A stretch of DNA of 64,000 nt from Flavobacterium sp. KJJ (GCF_000708595.2 NZ_JARP01000001.1:496001-560000); one strand, 5' to 3'; positions 42,788 through 51,718 are shown, numbered from the stretch's first letter. Numbers and translations are program-made. The notes: a model not told the origin generated them from the letters alone.

Positions 42788-44977
42788 ATGGAAATGGAAC
42801 AGTTTTATTACGACAACAAAATTGTAAAAAAATTCATTTACGCCACTATTCTTTTTGGAGTAGTAGGTATGTTAGTAGGTCTGACCCTGGCGGTTATGTA
42901 CCTTTTTCCCAACATGACAGATGGTATTTCGTGGCTTAGCTACGGACGTCTACGACCTTTGCATACCAATGCTGTTATTTTTGCCTTTGTCGGAAATGCC
43001 TTTTTTGCAGGTATGTATTATTCCTTGCAGCGCTTGCTGAAAGCCAGAATGTTCAGCGATTTTTTAAGCAATGTGCACTTTTGGGGATGGCAACTGATCA
43101 TTGTTGCTGCTGCTATAACATTGCCTTTGGGTTACACCTCTTCAAAAGAGTATGCAGAGTTAGAATGGCCTATCGATATTGCCATAGCCTTAATCTGGGT
43201 AGTAATGGGGATCAATATGATTGGTACAATGCTTCGACGTAGAGAGCGTCACTTATATGTTGCTATTTGGTTTTATTTAGCGACTTTTGTTACAGTTGCC
43301 GTTTTGCATATTTTCAACAATATTGAGTTGCCAGTTTCAGCCCTAAAAAGCTATTCTGTTTATGCTGGTGTTCAAGATGCGTTAGTGCAATGGTGGTATG
43401 GTCATAATGCAGTTGCATTTTTCTTAACCACTCCATTTCTTGGGCTGATGTATTATTTTGTTCCCAAAGTAGCAAACCGTCCTATCTATTCTTATAGATT
43501 GTCAATTATTCACTTTTGGTCTTTAATCTTTATTTACATCTGGGCTGGACCGCACCATTTATTATATTCGGCTCTGCCAAATTGGGCTCAAAATTTGGGC
43601 GTTGCATTTTCTGTAATGCTTATTGCGCCATCTTGGGGAGGAATGATAAACGGACTTTTAACTTTAAGAGGTGCTTGGGATAAAGTGCGTGAAGAACCTG
43701 TTTTGAAATTCTTCGTGGTAGCAATTACGGGTTACGGAATGGCGACTTTTGAAGGTCCAATGCTTTCTTTAAAAAATGTAAATGCTATTGCGCATTATAC
43801 AGATTGGATTATTGCACACGTTCACGTAGGTGCTTTAGCCTGGAACGGATTTATGTCTTTTGGTATCATTTATTGGTTAATTCCGCGAATGACAAAAAGT
43901 ACTTTATTTTCAAAGAAATTAGCCAATTTCCATTTCTGGATTGGGACTTTAGGAATCATTTTATACGCTTTTCCAATGTATGTTGCTGGTTTTCAACAAG
44001 CTTCAATGTGGAAACAGTTTAATCCTGATGGCACTTTGACTTACGGAAACTTTCTTGAAACAGTTACTGCAATTATGCCATTATATTGGATGAGAGCGAT
44101 CGGAGGAACTTTATATCTCATCGGAATGTTGACTTTGGTTTATAACATTATCATGACTGTAAGAGCAGGAAATGTTATCGAAGATGAATTGGCTCAAGCT
44201 CCAGCATTGCAAAGAATCAGCAAAAACAGACTAAATGGAGAAAAATTCCATTCATGGCTGGAAAGAAAACCAATTCAGTTAACGATTTTGGCGACGATTG
44301 CAATTTTAATAGGAGGTATTATTCAAATTGTACCCACAATTATGGTAAAATCTAATATTCCGACAATTTCAAGCGTAAAACCTTATACACCTTTAGAACT
44401 TGAAGGACGTGATTTATATATAAGAGAAGGCTGTGTGGGCTGTCATTCACAATCAGTTCGTCCGTTTAGAAGCGAAGTTGAGCGTTACGGGCCACAATCT
44501 AAAGCAGGAGAATTTGTTTATGATCATCCTTTTTTATGGGGATCAAAACGAACAGGTCCGGATTTATTAAGGGTAGGAGGGAAATACAATAACAACTGGC
44601 ATTTTAATCACTTTTGGAGTCCGCAAAGTATTTCTGCAGGTTCAATTATGCCGGGCTATAAATGGCTGTTTGACAACGAACCAATGGATATTTCATTGAC
44701 TCAAAAGAAAATGCAAGCTATGGTTACACTTGGTGTTCCGTATAGCAAAGAAGAAGTTGCAAATGCTCAAAAATTATTAAGAACTCAAGCTATTTCTATC
44801 GAAAAAAGCTTAGAAAACGACCCTGATTTTGTAAAAAGTTATGAGGAAAGCAAGAAAAAAGCAGCAGCAAAAGGAGAGAAATTTATTCCTATGAATGAAA
44901 GAGAAATTGTGGCTTTAATTGCCTATGTGCAGAGATTAGGAACTGATATTAAAGTAAAAGATACTTCTAAAAAATAA
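42788..44977 (+). CDS. ccoN: Fused cbb3 oxidase subunits I and II (CcoNO)
   Basis: 729 residues. The first ~480 are the heme-copper subunit CcoN: many membrane helices with heme/CuB histidines (PLHTNAV, WWYGHNAV, GPHHLLYS, HVHVGALAWNG). The rest is CcoO: an anchor helix near 500 and a c-type heme at Cys549 (CVGCHSQ) in EGCVGCHSQSVRPFRSE. The fusion is common in Bacteroidota. The enzyme reduces oxygen at high affinity under low oxygen. Four bases precede ccoQ. Confidence 0.96.
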   Translation: MEMEQFYYDNKIVKKFIYATILFGVVGMLVGLTLAVMYLFPNMTDGISWLSYGRLRPLHTNAVIFAFVGNAFFAGMYYSLQRLLKARMFSDFLSNVHFWGWQLIIVAAAITLPLGYTSSKEYAELEWPIDIAIALIWVVMGINMIGTMLRRRERHLYVAIWFYLATFVTVAVLHIFNNIELPVSALKSYSVYAGVQDALVQWWYGHNAVAFFLTTPFLGLMYYFVPKVANRPIYSYRLSIIHFWSLIFIYIWAGPHHLLYSALPNWAQNLGVAFSVMLIAPSWGGMINGLLTLRGAWDKVREEPVLKFFVVAITGYGMATFEGPMLSLKNVNAIAHYTDWIIAHVHVGALAWNGFMSFGIIYWLIPRMTKSTLFSKKLANFHFWIGTLGIILYAFPMYVAGFQQASMWKQFNPDGTLTYGNFLETVTAIMPLYWMRAIGGTLYLIGMLTLVYNIIMTVRAGNVIEDELAQAPALQRISKNRLNGEKFHSWLERKPIQLTILATIAILIGGIIQIVPTIMVKSNIPTISSVKPYTPLELEGRDLYIREGCVGCHSQSVRPFRSEVERYGPQSKAGEFVYDHPFLWGSKRTGPDLLRVGGKYNNNWHFNHFWSPQSISAGSIMPGYKWLFDNEPMDISLTQKKMQAMVTLGVPYSKEEVANAQKLLRTQAISIEKSLENDPDFVKSYEESKKKAAAKGEKFIPMNEREIVALIAYVQRLGTDIKVKDTSKK

Positions 44978-44981
44978 CGTC

Positions 44982-45176
44982 ATGTTTGAACAGATAAAAC
45001 ACAATATGGAGAACATATCGGGTATAGAAATTTACCCGATAATCTCTCTTTTGATTTTCTTTTTCTTTTTTGTAGGCTTAGCCTTTTGGGTGTTTTCTTA
45101 TAAAAAAGATAAGATCAAAGAAATGAGTGAAATTCCTTTGAATGAAGGGTTTAGTATAATTTCAAAAGATATTTAA
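44982..45176 (+). CDS. ccoQ: cbb3 oxidase small subunit (CcoQ)
   Basis: 64 residues with one membrane helix (about 18-40) and a charged tail YKKDKIKEMSEIPLNEG, as in CcoQ/FixQ. Its place between ccoNO and ccoP, with gaps of 4 and 1 bases, confirms the call. It stabilises the oxidase complex. Confidence 0.88.
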   Translation: MFEQIKHNMENISGIEIYPIISLLIFFFFFVGLAFWVFSYKKDKIKEMSEIPLNEGFSIISKDI

Positions 45177-45177
45177 T

Positions 45178-46119
45178 ATGAAAAAATTTTTCCCAGTATA
45201 TGTAAGAGTTCCAATCATATTCTTCATTGTTTTTGCTTTGATGGAATATTTTATAGATTCAGGCGACAGGCCAGCTTTTATTAAATATCCAATGGTTTCA
45301 GTCTTTTTGTTTGTTTTCTTGTTTATTATAATTGCTATTGAAATCACAATGAGCGCGGTTAATCGCGTAATGTATCAATTGATGTCACCTGAAGAAAAAG
45401 CAAAACTGGAGTATGAAAGCAGTTTAAGTTTGAAAGAAAGCACTTGGTATAAAAACGTAATGCACAAACTTACTAAAACGCAGCCAATTGAAAAAGAGGG
45501 TGATCTTTTGATGGATCATGATTATGACGGAATTAAAGAGCTGGACAACAATCTTCCGCCTTGGTGGGTCTATTTATTCTATATCTGTATTGTCTTTGGA
45601 GTACTATATTTCGCCCGTTATGAAATTTTTGGTGGAGATGATCAGGAAATGGAGCTTAAAAAAGAAATGGCACAAGCAAAAATTGATGTTGAAGAATATT
45701 TAAAAACTGCTCCAGATTTAATGGATGAAAAAACAGTTGTTTTATTAACAGATAAACACAGTTTAGCCGCTGGAAAAGAAATTTTTACAACAAATTGCGC
45801 GGCTTGTCACAGAGCCGATGCCGGAGGACAAATTGGACCAAACCTAACAGATGATCGCTGGATTTTAGGAGGCGGAATTAAAAATATTTTTCATACAATA
45901 ACCAATGGTGGGCGTGATGGAAAAGGAATGGTTTCTTGGAAAACAAATGGGTTGAAACCAAAAGAAATCCAGAAAGTAGCAAGTTATATTTTGTCTTTAC
46001 AGGGAAGCAAACCTAAAGATCCGAAAGAACCAGAAGGAGAAGTTTGGGTTGATGAAAGTGCGCCTAAAAAGGATGTCGCTGCGAGTAAATCGAAAGATAG
46101 CACAGAAGTTAAAAAATAA
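45178..46119 (+). CDS. ccoP: cbb3 oxidase cytochrome c subunit III, single heme
   Basis: 313 residues with membrane helices near 7-25, 38-60 and 128-146, the last after DNNLPPWWVYLFY, a conserved CcoP motif. Only one heme site is present, CAACH at Cys207, with the axial Met in GKGMVSW. Proteobacterial CcoP has two. The low-complexity Lys/Ser tail (SAPKKDVAASKSKD) lies in the periplasm. It accepts electrons for subunits II and I. Confidence 0.93.
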   Translation: MKKFFPVYVRVPIIFFIVFALMEYFIDSGDRPAFIKYPMVSVFLFVFLFIIIAIEITMSAVNRVMYQLMSPEEKAKLEYESSLSLKESTWYKNVMHKLTKTQPIEKEGDLLMDHDYDGIKELDNNLPPWWVYLFYICIVFGVLYFARYEIFGGDDQEMELKKEMAQAKIDVEEYLKTAPDLMDEKTVVLLTDKHSLAAGKEIFTTNCAACHRADAGGQIGPNLTDDRWILGGGIKNIFHTITNGGRDGKGMVSWKTNGLKPKEIQKVASYILSLQGSKPKDPKEPEGEVWVDESAPKKDVAASKSKDSTEVKK

Positions 46120-46125
46120 AAATCC

Positions 46126-47544
46126 ATGTCAAATTTATCAGACGAAGCTTTTAGAGACACCATCGCAACTATTGATGAAGGCGGTAATCGAAAATTTATT
46201 TTCCCGAAAAAGCCGTCTGGTAAGTTTTATAATTATCGAAAAATAGTAAGTTACGTTCTACTGGCTATTTTGATTGCAAATCCTTTTATAAAAGTAAATG
46301 GCAATCAATTTATGATGTTCAATGTTATGGAACGTCGGTTTAATATTTTTGGTTTTCCTTTTTGGCCTCAAGATTTCTATCTTTTTGTAATATCAATGCT
46401 TGTTGGCGTTGTGTTTGTTATTTTATTTACGGTTGTTTTTGGAAGAATTTTTTGTGGATGGATTTGTCCGCAGACTATTTTTTTAGAAATGGTTTTCCGT
46501 CGTATAGAATATTGGATTGACGGAGATCGAGGCGCTCAACTGCGATTATCGAGACAAGAATGGAATGCAGAAAAAATAAGAAAGAGATTCATCAAATGGG
46601 CAATATTTTTCTTGATATCTTTTGGAATTGCAAATGTATTTCTTGCTTATTTAGTTGGAAGTGACACTTTGTTTTTAATGATAGAGGAAGGACCAATCAC
46701 GCAGTCGAGTAATTTTGTTGCACTTCTAATTTTTACGGCAGTTTTTTATTTTGTATTTGTTTGGTTTCGAGAACAAGTCTGTATTATTGCTTGCCCGTAC
46801 GGCAGATTGCAAGGCGTACTTTTAGATGATAAATCTATAAACGTAGCTTATGATTTTGTTCGTGGGGAAAAGGAAGAAGGACGCGCCAAGTTTAACAAAA
46901 AAGAGGATAGAGCAATAACAGGGAAAGGAGATTGTATCGATTGCCATCAATGCGTGCACGTTTGCCCAATGGGAATTGACATTAGAAACGGCACTCAGTT
47001 AGAATGCACCAATTGTACTGCTTGTATAGATGAATGTGACAGCATAATGGAAACTGTTGGTTTGCCCAAAGGACTAATTCGTTATGCATCTGAAGATGAA
47101 ATTGCAAGGAAAGAGCCTTTTAAATTCACTATAAGAATGAAAGGCTACACTGCAGTTTTATTGATTCTATTAAGCGTTTTCGTCGGGATGTTATTTTTAA
47201 GAACTAATGTTCAGGCCATTATTTTAAGATTGCCAGGACAGTTATATGAACATAAAGGAGATAAAATTAGTAATATCTATACGTACAAAATTGTCAATAA
47301 AACTGTAAAAGATTATACAGACATTCATTTTGAACTAATAGGACAGAAAGGCGAGATTAAAAATGTTGGAAAAGAGCATTTTAAAATACAAAAAAAAGGC
47401 ATTTCGCAAGGAACCTTATTTATACAAATAGAGGAAGCTCTTTTACAAAGCGATAAAACCAAAGTTAAAATTGGTGTTTACAATGGTAAAGATTTACTCG
47501 AAACTACCACCACAAATTTTTTAGGACCACGAAGTTTTAATTAA
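46126..47544 (+). CDS. ccoG: cbb3 oxidase accessory ferredoxin-like protein
   Basis: 472 residues. About five membrane helices surround a polyferredoxin region with two 4Fe-4S motifs (CIDCHQCVHVCP, about 272, and CTNCTACIDECD, about 292), plus RIFCGWICPQ and CIIACPYGR typical of CcoG/RdxA. A C-terminal Ig-like domain (about 370-472) is periplasmic. CcoG is a cupric reductase supplying copper to the oxidase. It lies 6 bases after ccoP. Confidence 0.93.
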   Translation: MSNLSDEAFRDTIATIDEGGNRKFIFPKKPSGKFYNYRKIVSYVLLAILIANPFIKVNGNQFMMFNVMERRFNIFGFPFWPQDFYLFVISMLVGVVFVILFTVVFGRIFCGWICPQTIFLEMVFRRIEYWIDGDRGAQLRLSRQEWNAEKIRKRFIKWAIFFLISFGIANVFLAYLVGSDTLFLMIEEGPITQSSNFVALLIFTAVFYFVFVWFREQVCIIACPYGRLQGVLLDDKSINVAYDFVRGEKEEGRAKFNKKEDRAITGKGDCIDCHQCVHVCPMGIDIRNGTQLECTNCTACIDECDSIMETVGLPKGLIRYASEDEIARKEPFKFTIRMKGYTAVLLILLSVFVGMLFLRTNVQAIILRLPGQLYEHKGDKISNIYTYKIVNKTVKDYTDIHFELIGQKGEIKNVGKEHFKIQKKGISQGTLFIQIEEALLQSDKTKVKIGVYNGKDLLETTTTNFLGPRSFN

Positions 47545-47556
47545 AAATCTACAAAT

Positions 47557-48006
47557 ATGAAAATAAATTGGGGAACCGGAATTGTCATTGCTTTTGCATT
47601 GTTTATGTCTTTTATTTTGTTTTTTGTTTTTGAAGTTCAGTCTAACAGCAAATACGATAATGATTTGGTTGTAGAAGAATATTACAAACACGATTCGCAT
47701 TTTCAAGAAGAAATGGCACGCGTTCAAAATGCGCATGATTTACAGCAAAAGCCTTCAATTACATATAATGAAGAAGGGGTTAAAGTTGTTTTTCCTTCTT
47801 CTTTTGAAAATGATAAAATAAAAGGAAATGTTTTACTATATCGTCCTTCAAACAAAAAATTTGATTTTAATACTCCAATTTCTTTGAAGAATGCAACTTT
47901 ATTGATACCAAAAAACAAATTGGTTAAAGGGCGCTGGGATGTCAATATGGAATGGGATTACAACGGCAAAAAATATTTAACTAAACAAGTAATTTACGTA
48001 AATTGA
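47557..48006 (+). CDS. ccoH: cbb3 oxidase assembly protein (FixH/CcoH)
   Basis: 149 residues with one N-terminal membrane helix (about 5-28) followed by a periplasmic domain. The EYYKHDSHFQEEMARVQNA segment is typical of FixH. It pairs with the CcoI ATPase in oxidase maturation. It is 12 bases after ccoG and 6 before the next gene. Confidence 0.88.
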   Translation: MKINWGTGIVIAFALFMSFILFFVFEVQSNSKYDNDLVVEEYYKHDSHFQEEMARVQNAHDLQQKPSITYNEEGVKVVFPSSFENDKIKGNVLLYRPSNKKFDFNTPISLKNATLLIPKNKLVKGRWDVNMEWDYNGKKYLTKQVIYVN

Positions 48007-48012
48007 TAAAAA

Positions 48013-48714
48013 ATGCTTTATTCTGCCATAATATTAGGTTTAATCAGTAGTTTTCACTGCATCGGAATGTGCGGACCAATTGCTATGATGTTGCCTGTAG
48101 ATCATCATAATGAAGCAAAAAAGATCACACAGCTTATTACATATCATTTAGGAAGATTATCTGCCTATGCCACAATTGGGCTGATTTTTGGATTATTAGG
48201 AAGAGGTTTTTTCTTGGCTGGATTACAGCAAAAAATGTCTATTTTTATTGGCATTGCCATGATAATTGCTGTTCTGCTTCCTGAAAAATTATTTTCAAGA
48301 TATAATTTTTCAAAACCAGTTTATAACGTGATTTCAAAAATAAAGTCAAGTCTGGGAAATCAGTTTAAAAACAAAAGTTATAAATCTCTTTTTACGATTG
48401 GGCTGTTAAATGGATTTCTGCCTTGCGGTCTGGTGTATGTTGCTTTGTTTGGCGCAATCGCCATGCAGAGTGCAAGTTTTGGAGTTTTATATATGCTCTT
48501 ATTCGGATTAGGAACTATTCCTTTGATGACGATCGTAGTATACATTCACTCATTAATAAAGTTACCATTTCGGAATAAAATTCAAAAGGCAATTCCTTAT
48601 GTTGCAGTAATAATTGGTGTTTTATTTATCCTTAGAGGCTTAGGTTTAGGAATTCCTTACGTATCGCCATCAAATATGAGTTTGTTCGTTCAAGGAACTC
48701 CTAATTGCCATTAA
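48013..48714 (+). CDS. SafE/TauE-like membrane protein (CcoI-associated)
   Basis: 233 residues, six or seven membrane helices. SSFHCIGMCGPIAMMLP near the N-terminus, with two cysteines, and GFLPCGLVYVAL (about 137) define the UreH-like/SafE family found at the end of cbb3 operons. It is probably involved in copper or cytochrome maturation rather than sulfite export. It is the last gene of the operon; its stop overlaps that of hemN by 4 bases. Confidence 0.85.
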   Translation: MLYSAIILGLISSFHCIGMCGPIAMMLPVDHHNEAKKITQLITYHLGRLSAYATIGLIFGLLGRGFFLAGLQQKMSIFIGIAMIIAVLLPEKLFSRYNFSKPVYNVISKIKSSLGNQFKNKSYKSLFTIGLLNGFLPCGLVYVALFGAIAMQSASFGVLYMLLFGLGTIPLMTIVVYIHSLIKLPFRNKIQKAIPYVAVIIGVLFILRGLGLGIPYVSPSNMSLFVQGTPNCH

Positions 48715-50075
48715 ACGGTCATTGAAAACAAATTTGTTTCTGGCGATTTTCTTTTAAGATGCAAATCAAAAGCCATGCAAATATTACGGACAAAAGGTTT
48801 TCCAGCTTCTGTGATTTTGATTTTATTTTCTTCAATGACAATTAATTTATCTTTTTCTATTTCTTTTAAATCTTCTAAAACATTTGAAATATCATTAAAA
48901 TAAAGACTTTCATCTGTCCAGGAAGTTTCAAACTCACAGGTTAAATTCAGAATGTGTTTTCTTATAATTAAATCCTCGTCGGTTAAAACATGCCCTTTTA
49001 CAATTGGCAGTTTATCCCATTCTAATAATTGATAATAATCTTCTAGGTTTTTAGTATTTTGAGCAAAACTGTACCAGCTGTCGCTTATTGATGAAACACC
49101 CAATCCAATCATAAGTTGTGTTTTTGAAGCACTGTAACCCATGAAATTTCTATGAAGCTCTTTGTTTTCTGTGGCTTTAAACAAACTGTCAGATTCTAAG
49201 GCAAAATGATCCATTCCGATTTCGTGATAACCGTTTTTAGAAAGAAGCTGTTTTCCAATTTCGTACAACTTTCTTTTTTCAGCATCTTTTGGAAGGTTTT
49301 CTTCATTGAATCCACGTTGTCCATTTCCCTTGATCCACGGTACGTGCGCGTAGCTGTAAAATGCCAAACGATCTGGTTTTAAGGAATTGGTTTTCTCAAC
49401 AGTATCGACAACATCTTCAATTGTTTGAAAAGGTAATCCAAATATAATATCGTGACCAATAGAAGTATAACCAATTTCTTTTGCCCAAAAAGTGACTTTT
49501 GCAACGTTATGAAAAGGCTGAATGCGGTGAATGGCTTGCTGCACTTTTTCAGCATAATCCTGAACGCCAAAACTCACTCGGCGAAAGCCTAATTCATATA
49601 ATTTTTTAAGCTGTTCGTAAGTGGTATTATTGGGATGGCCTTCAAAACTAAATTCATATTTTTCAGCTTTGTTTGCAAAGCAAAAAATACCGTTGATAAG
49701 ATGCTCTAAATTATTTTTTGAGAAGAAAGTGGGGGTGCCGCCGCCTAAATGAATTTCTTTAATAATTGGCTTTTCTGGGAGTAACTTACAATACAGGCTC
49801 CATTCTTTTATAAGTGCTTTTATATAATTCTCTTCGACCGAATGGTTCTTAGTAATACGTTTGTTGCAGCCACAAAAAGTACACATGCTTTCGCAGAAGG
49901 GCAAATGAATGTATAAACTGATTCCGTTTTGAGAATTGCTTTCTGAAAATGCTTTCTGAAAAGAAGCGATCCATTTTTGTTCTGAAAAATCATTTTCATT
50001 CCAGTAAGGAACTGTTGGATAACTGGTATATCTCGGACCGGGGACATTGTATTTTTGAGTGAGAGAAATTTTCAT
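48711..50075 (-). CDS. hemN: Oxygen-independent coproporphyrinogen III oxidase
   Basis: 454 residues from the ATG at 50075 (MKISLTQKYN). Earlier in-frame starts at 50099 and 50096 overlap the -7 element or lie before the predicted transcript start. This is a radical-SAM enzyme of heme synthesis that works without oxygen. The cluster cysteines are Cys61, Cys65 and Cys68 in FCESMCTFCGC; GGGTPTF and the HemN C-terminal domain follow. An Fnr-type operator lies upstream, fitting low-oxygen induction alongside cbb3 oxidase. Confidence 0.95.
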   Translation of the reverse strand: MKISLTQKYNVPGPRYTSYPTVPYWNENDFSEQKWIASFQKAFSESNSQNGISLYIHLPFCESMCTFCGCNKRITKNHSVEENYIKALIKEWSLYCKLLPEKPIIKEIHLGGGTPTFFSKNNLEHLINGIFCFANKAEKYEFSFEGHPNNTTYEQLKKLYELGFRRVSFGVQDYAEKVQQAIHRIQPFHNVAKVTFWAKEIGYTSIGHDIIFGLPFQTIEDVVDTVEKTNSLKPDRLAFYSYAHVPWIKGNGQRGFNEENLPKDAEKRKLYEIGKQLLSKNGYHEIGMDHFALESDSLFKATENKELHRNFMGYSASKTQLMIGLGVSSISDSWYSFAQNTKNLEDYYQLLEWDKLPIVKGHVLTDEDLIIRKHILNLTCEFETSWTDESLYFNDISNVLEDLKEIEKDKLIVIEENKIKITEAGKPFVRNICMAFDLHLKRKSPETNLFSMTV

Positions 50076-50096
50076 AAAAACGGATTTTGTATCCAT

Positions 50097-50104
50097 CAAA
50101 ATTA
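50097..50104 (-). promoter_or_regulatory. -7 promoter element of hemN
   Basis: CAAAATTA reads TAATTTTG on the minus strand, with the predicted start near 50093 and a leader of about 18 bases. Confidence 0.65.
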
Positions 50105-50126
50105 CCTCATCATTAAAAGATTTAAA

Positions 50127-50140
50127 ATGATAAATATCAT
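50127..50140. promoter_or_regulatory. Fnr-type operator of hemN
   Basis: ATGATAAATATCAT has perfectly complementary arms, ATGATA and TATCAT. Exactly 22 bases separate it from the -7 element on the minus strand. Confidence 0.78.
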
Positions 50141-50153
50141 ATTAGAACATAAA

Positions 50154-50181
50154 AAAAGAGACTCAAAAACGAGCCTCTTTT
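50154..50181 (-). terminator. Terminator of the unknown gene at 50196
   Basis: An 11-bp stem (50154-50164 with 50171-50181, one G-U pair) ends in a T run on the minus strand. It insulates hemN's operator from leftward transcription. Confidence 0.75.
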
Positions 50182-50195
50182 ACTGAATTAAATAA

Positions 50196-50672
50196 CTAAC
50201 GTGAAATAGAATCTTGGATGATTTTAAGCCATTTTTTTGCAAACATATGATCTTGGTACGCGCTTATTTGTTTAATACGGTCATCATCAAAATCATAGAA
50301 TGGAATTGTAATTTTTCTTGGAGTTTCTTTATCCTGAAATTCAAAATCGATTTTAAGAATTGTATCTGAATTGCCATCTGTTGTTAAAACTAATTTGCAG
50401 GAAGAAACACTTTTTAAATCTAAAAACGTCGATTCTTGCTGATTTGGATTGAAATTCATCAAAATAAATCTTCGGTGTTTTTGATCTATAGTAAGCGTTT
50501 TATTGCTTTGAGATTCAGTCAAATCAAAATCTTGCGGATTTGTTGGATTGAATTTCTTTTTAATATTTAAAATTTTTGATTTGTTTGCAGCGCTCGATCG
50601 TGCTGCGAAATATACAGGAATGGCTATTATGACCGCAATCACAATACCAATTATGGTTACACTTGTTTCCAT
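50196..50672 (-). CDS. Membrane-anchored protein, unknown
   Basis: 158 residues. One N-terminal membrane helix (about 5-24) is followed by a basic stretch (KSKILNIKKKF) and a cytoplasmic strand-rich domain containing IDQKHRRFILMNFNP and KITIPFYDFDDDR. The domain may have a PH-like or similar beta fold, but this is a guess from the pattern. No family was recognised. It is flanked by a terminator and a 106-base gap, so it is probably monocistronic. Confidence 0.65.
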   Translation of the reverse strand: METSVTIIGIVIAVIIAIPVYFAARSSAANKSKILNIKKKFNPTNPQDFDLTESQSNKTLTIDQKHRRFILMNFNPNQQESTFLDLKSVSSCKLVLTTDGNSDTILKIDFEFQDKETPRKITIPFYDFDDDRIKQISAYQDHMFAKKWLKIIQDSISR

Positions 50673-50778
50673 GTTTTTTGATTTGATAAATAAATGAAAT
50701 AGTAACAGTTTCCAGAAAGAAACAGTTTAATTGCTTGAGAAGAAACGAATTCTTCGAACTAAAACTTCATGTATTTAA

Positions 50779-51126
50779 CTACCAAAAAAAATGAAAAGGG
50801 TAGAGCATTAATAAGACTTTCTTGCTCTGACTAGAAAATTGGTTGGCAAAGTTTGATGCGACATTTACAACTTGATGTTGTGGAACAGCAATCAATAAAG
50901 AATCAAACCATTTAATTATAGCAGGATGGTTTGTTTTGATGTTGGCAACAAATTGATAACTTGCTTGTGGTTGTATAAAAGCTAATGAATCAGCAAGATC
51001 TTTAGAGAAATTAGTATCCGTTTTTTGGTTCTCAATTTCGCACACGACAGTATTGCTTTGTTGGGAAGCAAAAAAGGCCATGATCAAAAGTGATATAAAA
51101 ATAACGGTTTTACGAATCCAATTCAT
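50779..51126 (-). CDS. Small exported protein, unknown
   Basis: 115 residues with an N-terminal hydrophobic segment (VIFISLLIMAFFASQQ) that could be a signal peptide or anchor. The rest holds QASYQFVANIKTNHPAIIKWF and ends in an unusually hydrophobic MLYPFHFFW. No family recognised. The ATG is clear and the reading frame keeps the base use of its neighbours, so I treat it as a real gene with caution. Confidence 0.5.
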   Translation of the reverse strand: MNWIRKTVIFISLLIMAFFASQQSNTVVCEIENQKTDTNFSKDLADSLAFIQPQASYQFVANIKTNHPAIIKWFDSLLIAVPQHQVVNVASNFANQFSSQSKKVLLMLYPFHFFW

Positions 51127-51203
51127 GGACGCGAATTTAGTTCATAAAACACAATTAAAGAAATTTTAAAGTGCTAATTACTTCTTAAAAATACGTTTAT
51201 TAT

Positions 51204-51240
51204 TTATCCTCAACTTTATTATTGATTGAGTTGAGGATAA
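51204..51240 (-). terminator. Terminator of the DoxX gene
   Basis: TTATCCTCAAC (51204-51214) is perfectly complementary to 51230-51240. It lies just after the DoxX stop on the minus strand. Confidence 0.75.
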
Positions 51241-51247
51241 TTTGATG

Positions 51248-51670
51248 TTATTGCTGCATTTTGAAGTAATAATCAGCAGAATGTTTTCCTCCTCCATAAA
51301 ACAAGAAAAACACACAAAGCAATAATACAACGATCGCTAATATTAAGCTTTCAGAGTGCATATGTCCCATAAAATTGATTAGAACTGCACCAAATAAAAT
51401 TGGCAATTGAGCTGCAATTGCCCAGCGGGTGAGCAACCCAAAAACAATCATAATTCCGCCAATCATGTGGGCTGGAGCGATATAATGCAAAAGAAACATA
51501 CCGCCTCCATATTGATCAATGGGAGAAATTAAATCATGTAAATATTGCGCATTTGTTACAAACGAAATTCCTTTCATAAATAAAAAAACGCCCAATACAA
51601 TACGTACTAAATCTACTGGTAAATAAGTGTGCGAATTAGCCCATTTATTCAAACTTTTTACATTTTCCAT
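51248..51670 (-). CDS. DoxX-family membrane protein
   Basis: 140 residues, four membrane helices. LVRIVLGVFLFMKGISFV at the start and HMIGGIMIVFGLLTRWAI are typical of the DoxX/SURF4-like family. Members range from quinol oxidase subunits to oxidative-stress partners; the exact role is unknown. A near-palindrome upstream (51702-51718) could be an operator. Confidence 0.83.
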   Translation of the reverse strand: MENVKSLNKWANSHTYLPVDLVRIVLGVFLFMKGISFVTNAQYLHDLISPIDQYGGGMFLLHYIAPAHMIGGIMIVFGLLTRWAIAAQLPILFGAVLINFMGHMHSESLILAIVVLLLCVFFLFYGGGKHSADYYFKMQQ

Positions 51671-51701
51671 GATACTACGTGATTAAAAATAATATACTAA
51701 G

Positions 51702-51718
51702 TTACTAATTTTTAGTGA
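51702..51718. promoter_or_regulatory. Near-palindrome upstream of DoxX gene
   Basis: TTACTAA-TTT-TTAGTGA is an inverted repeat with one mismatch, 32 bases before the DoxX start codon, preceded by a further TACTAAG. It has the size of a MarR- or TetR-type half-site pair; no regulator is nearby. Confidence 0.3.
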
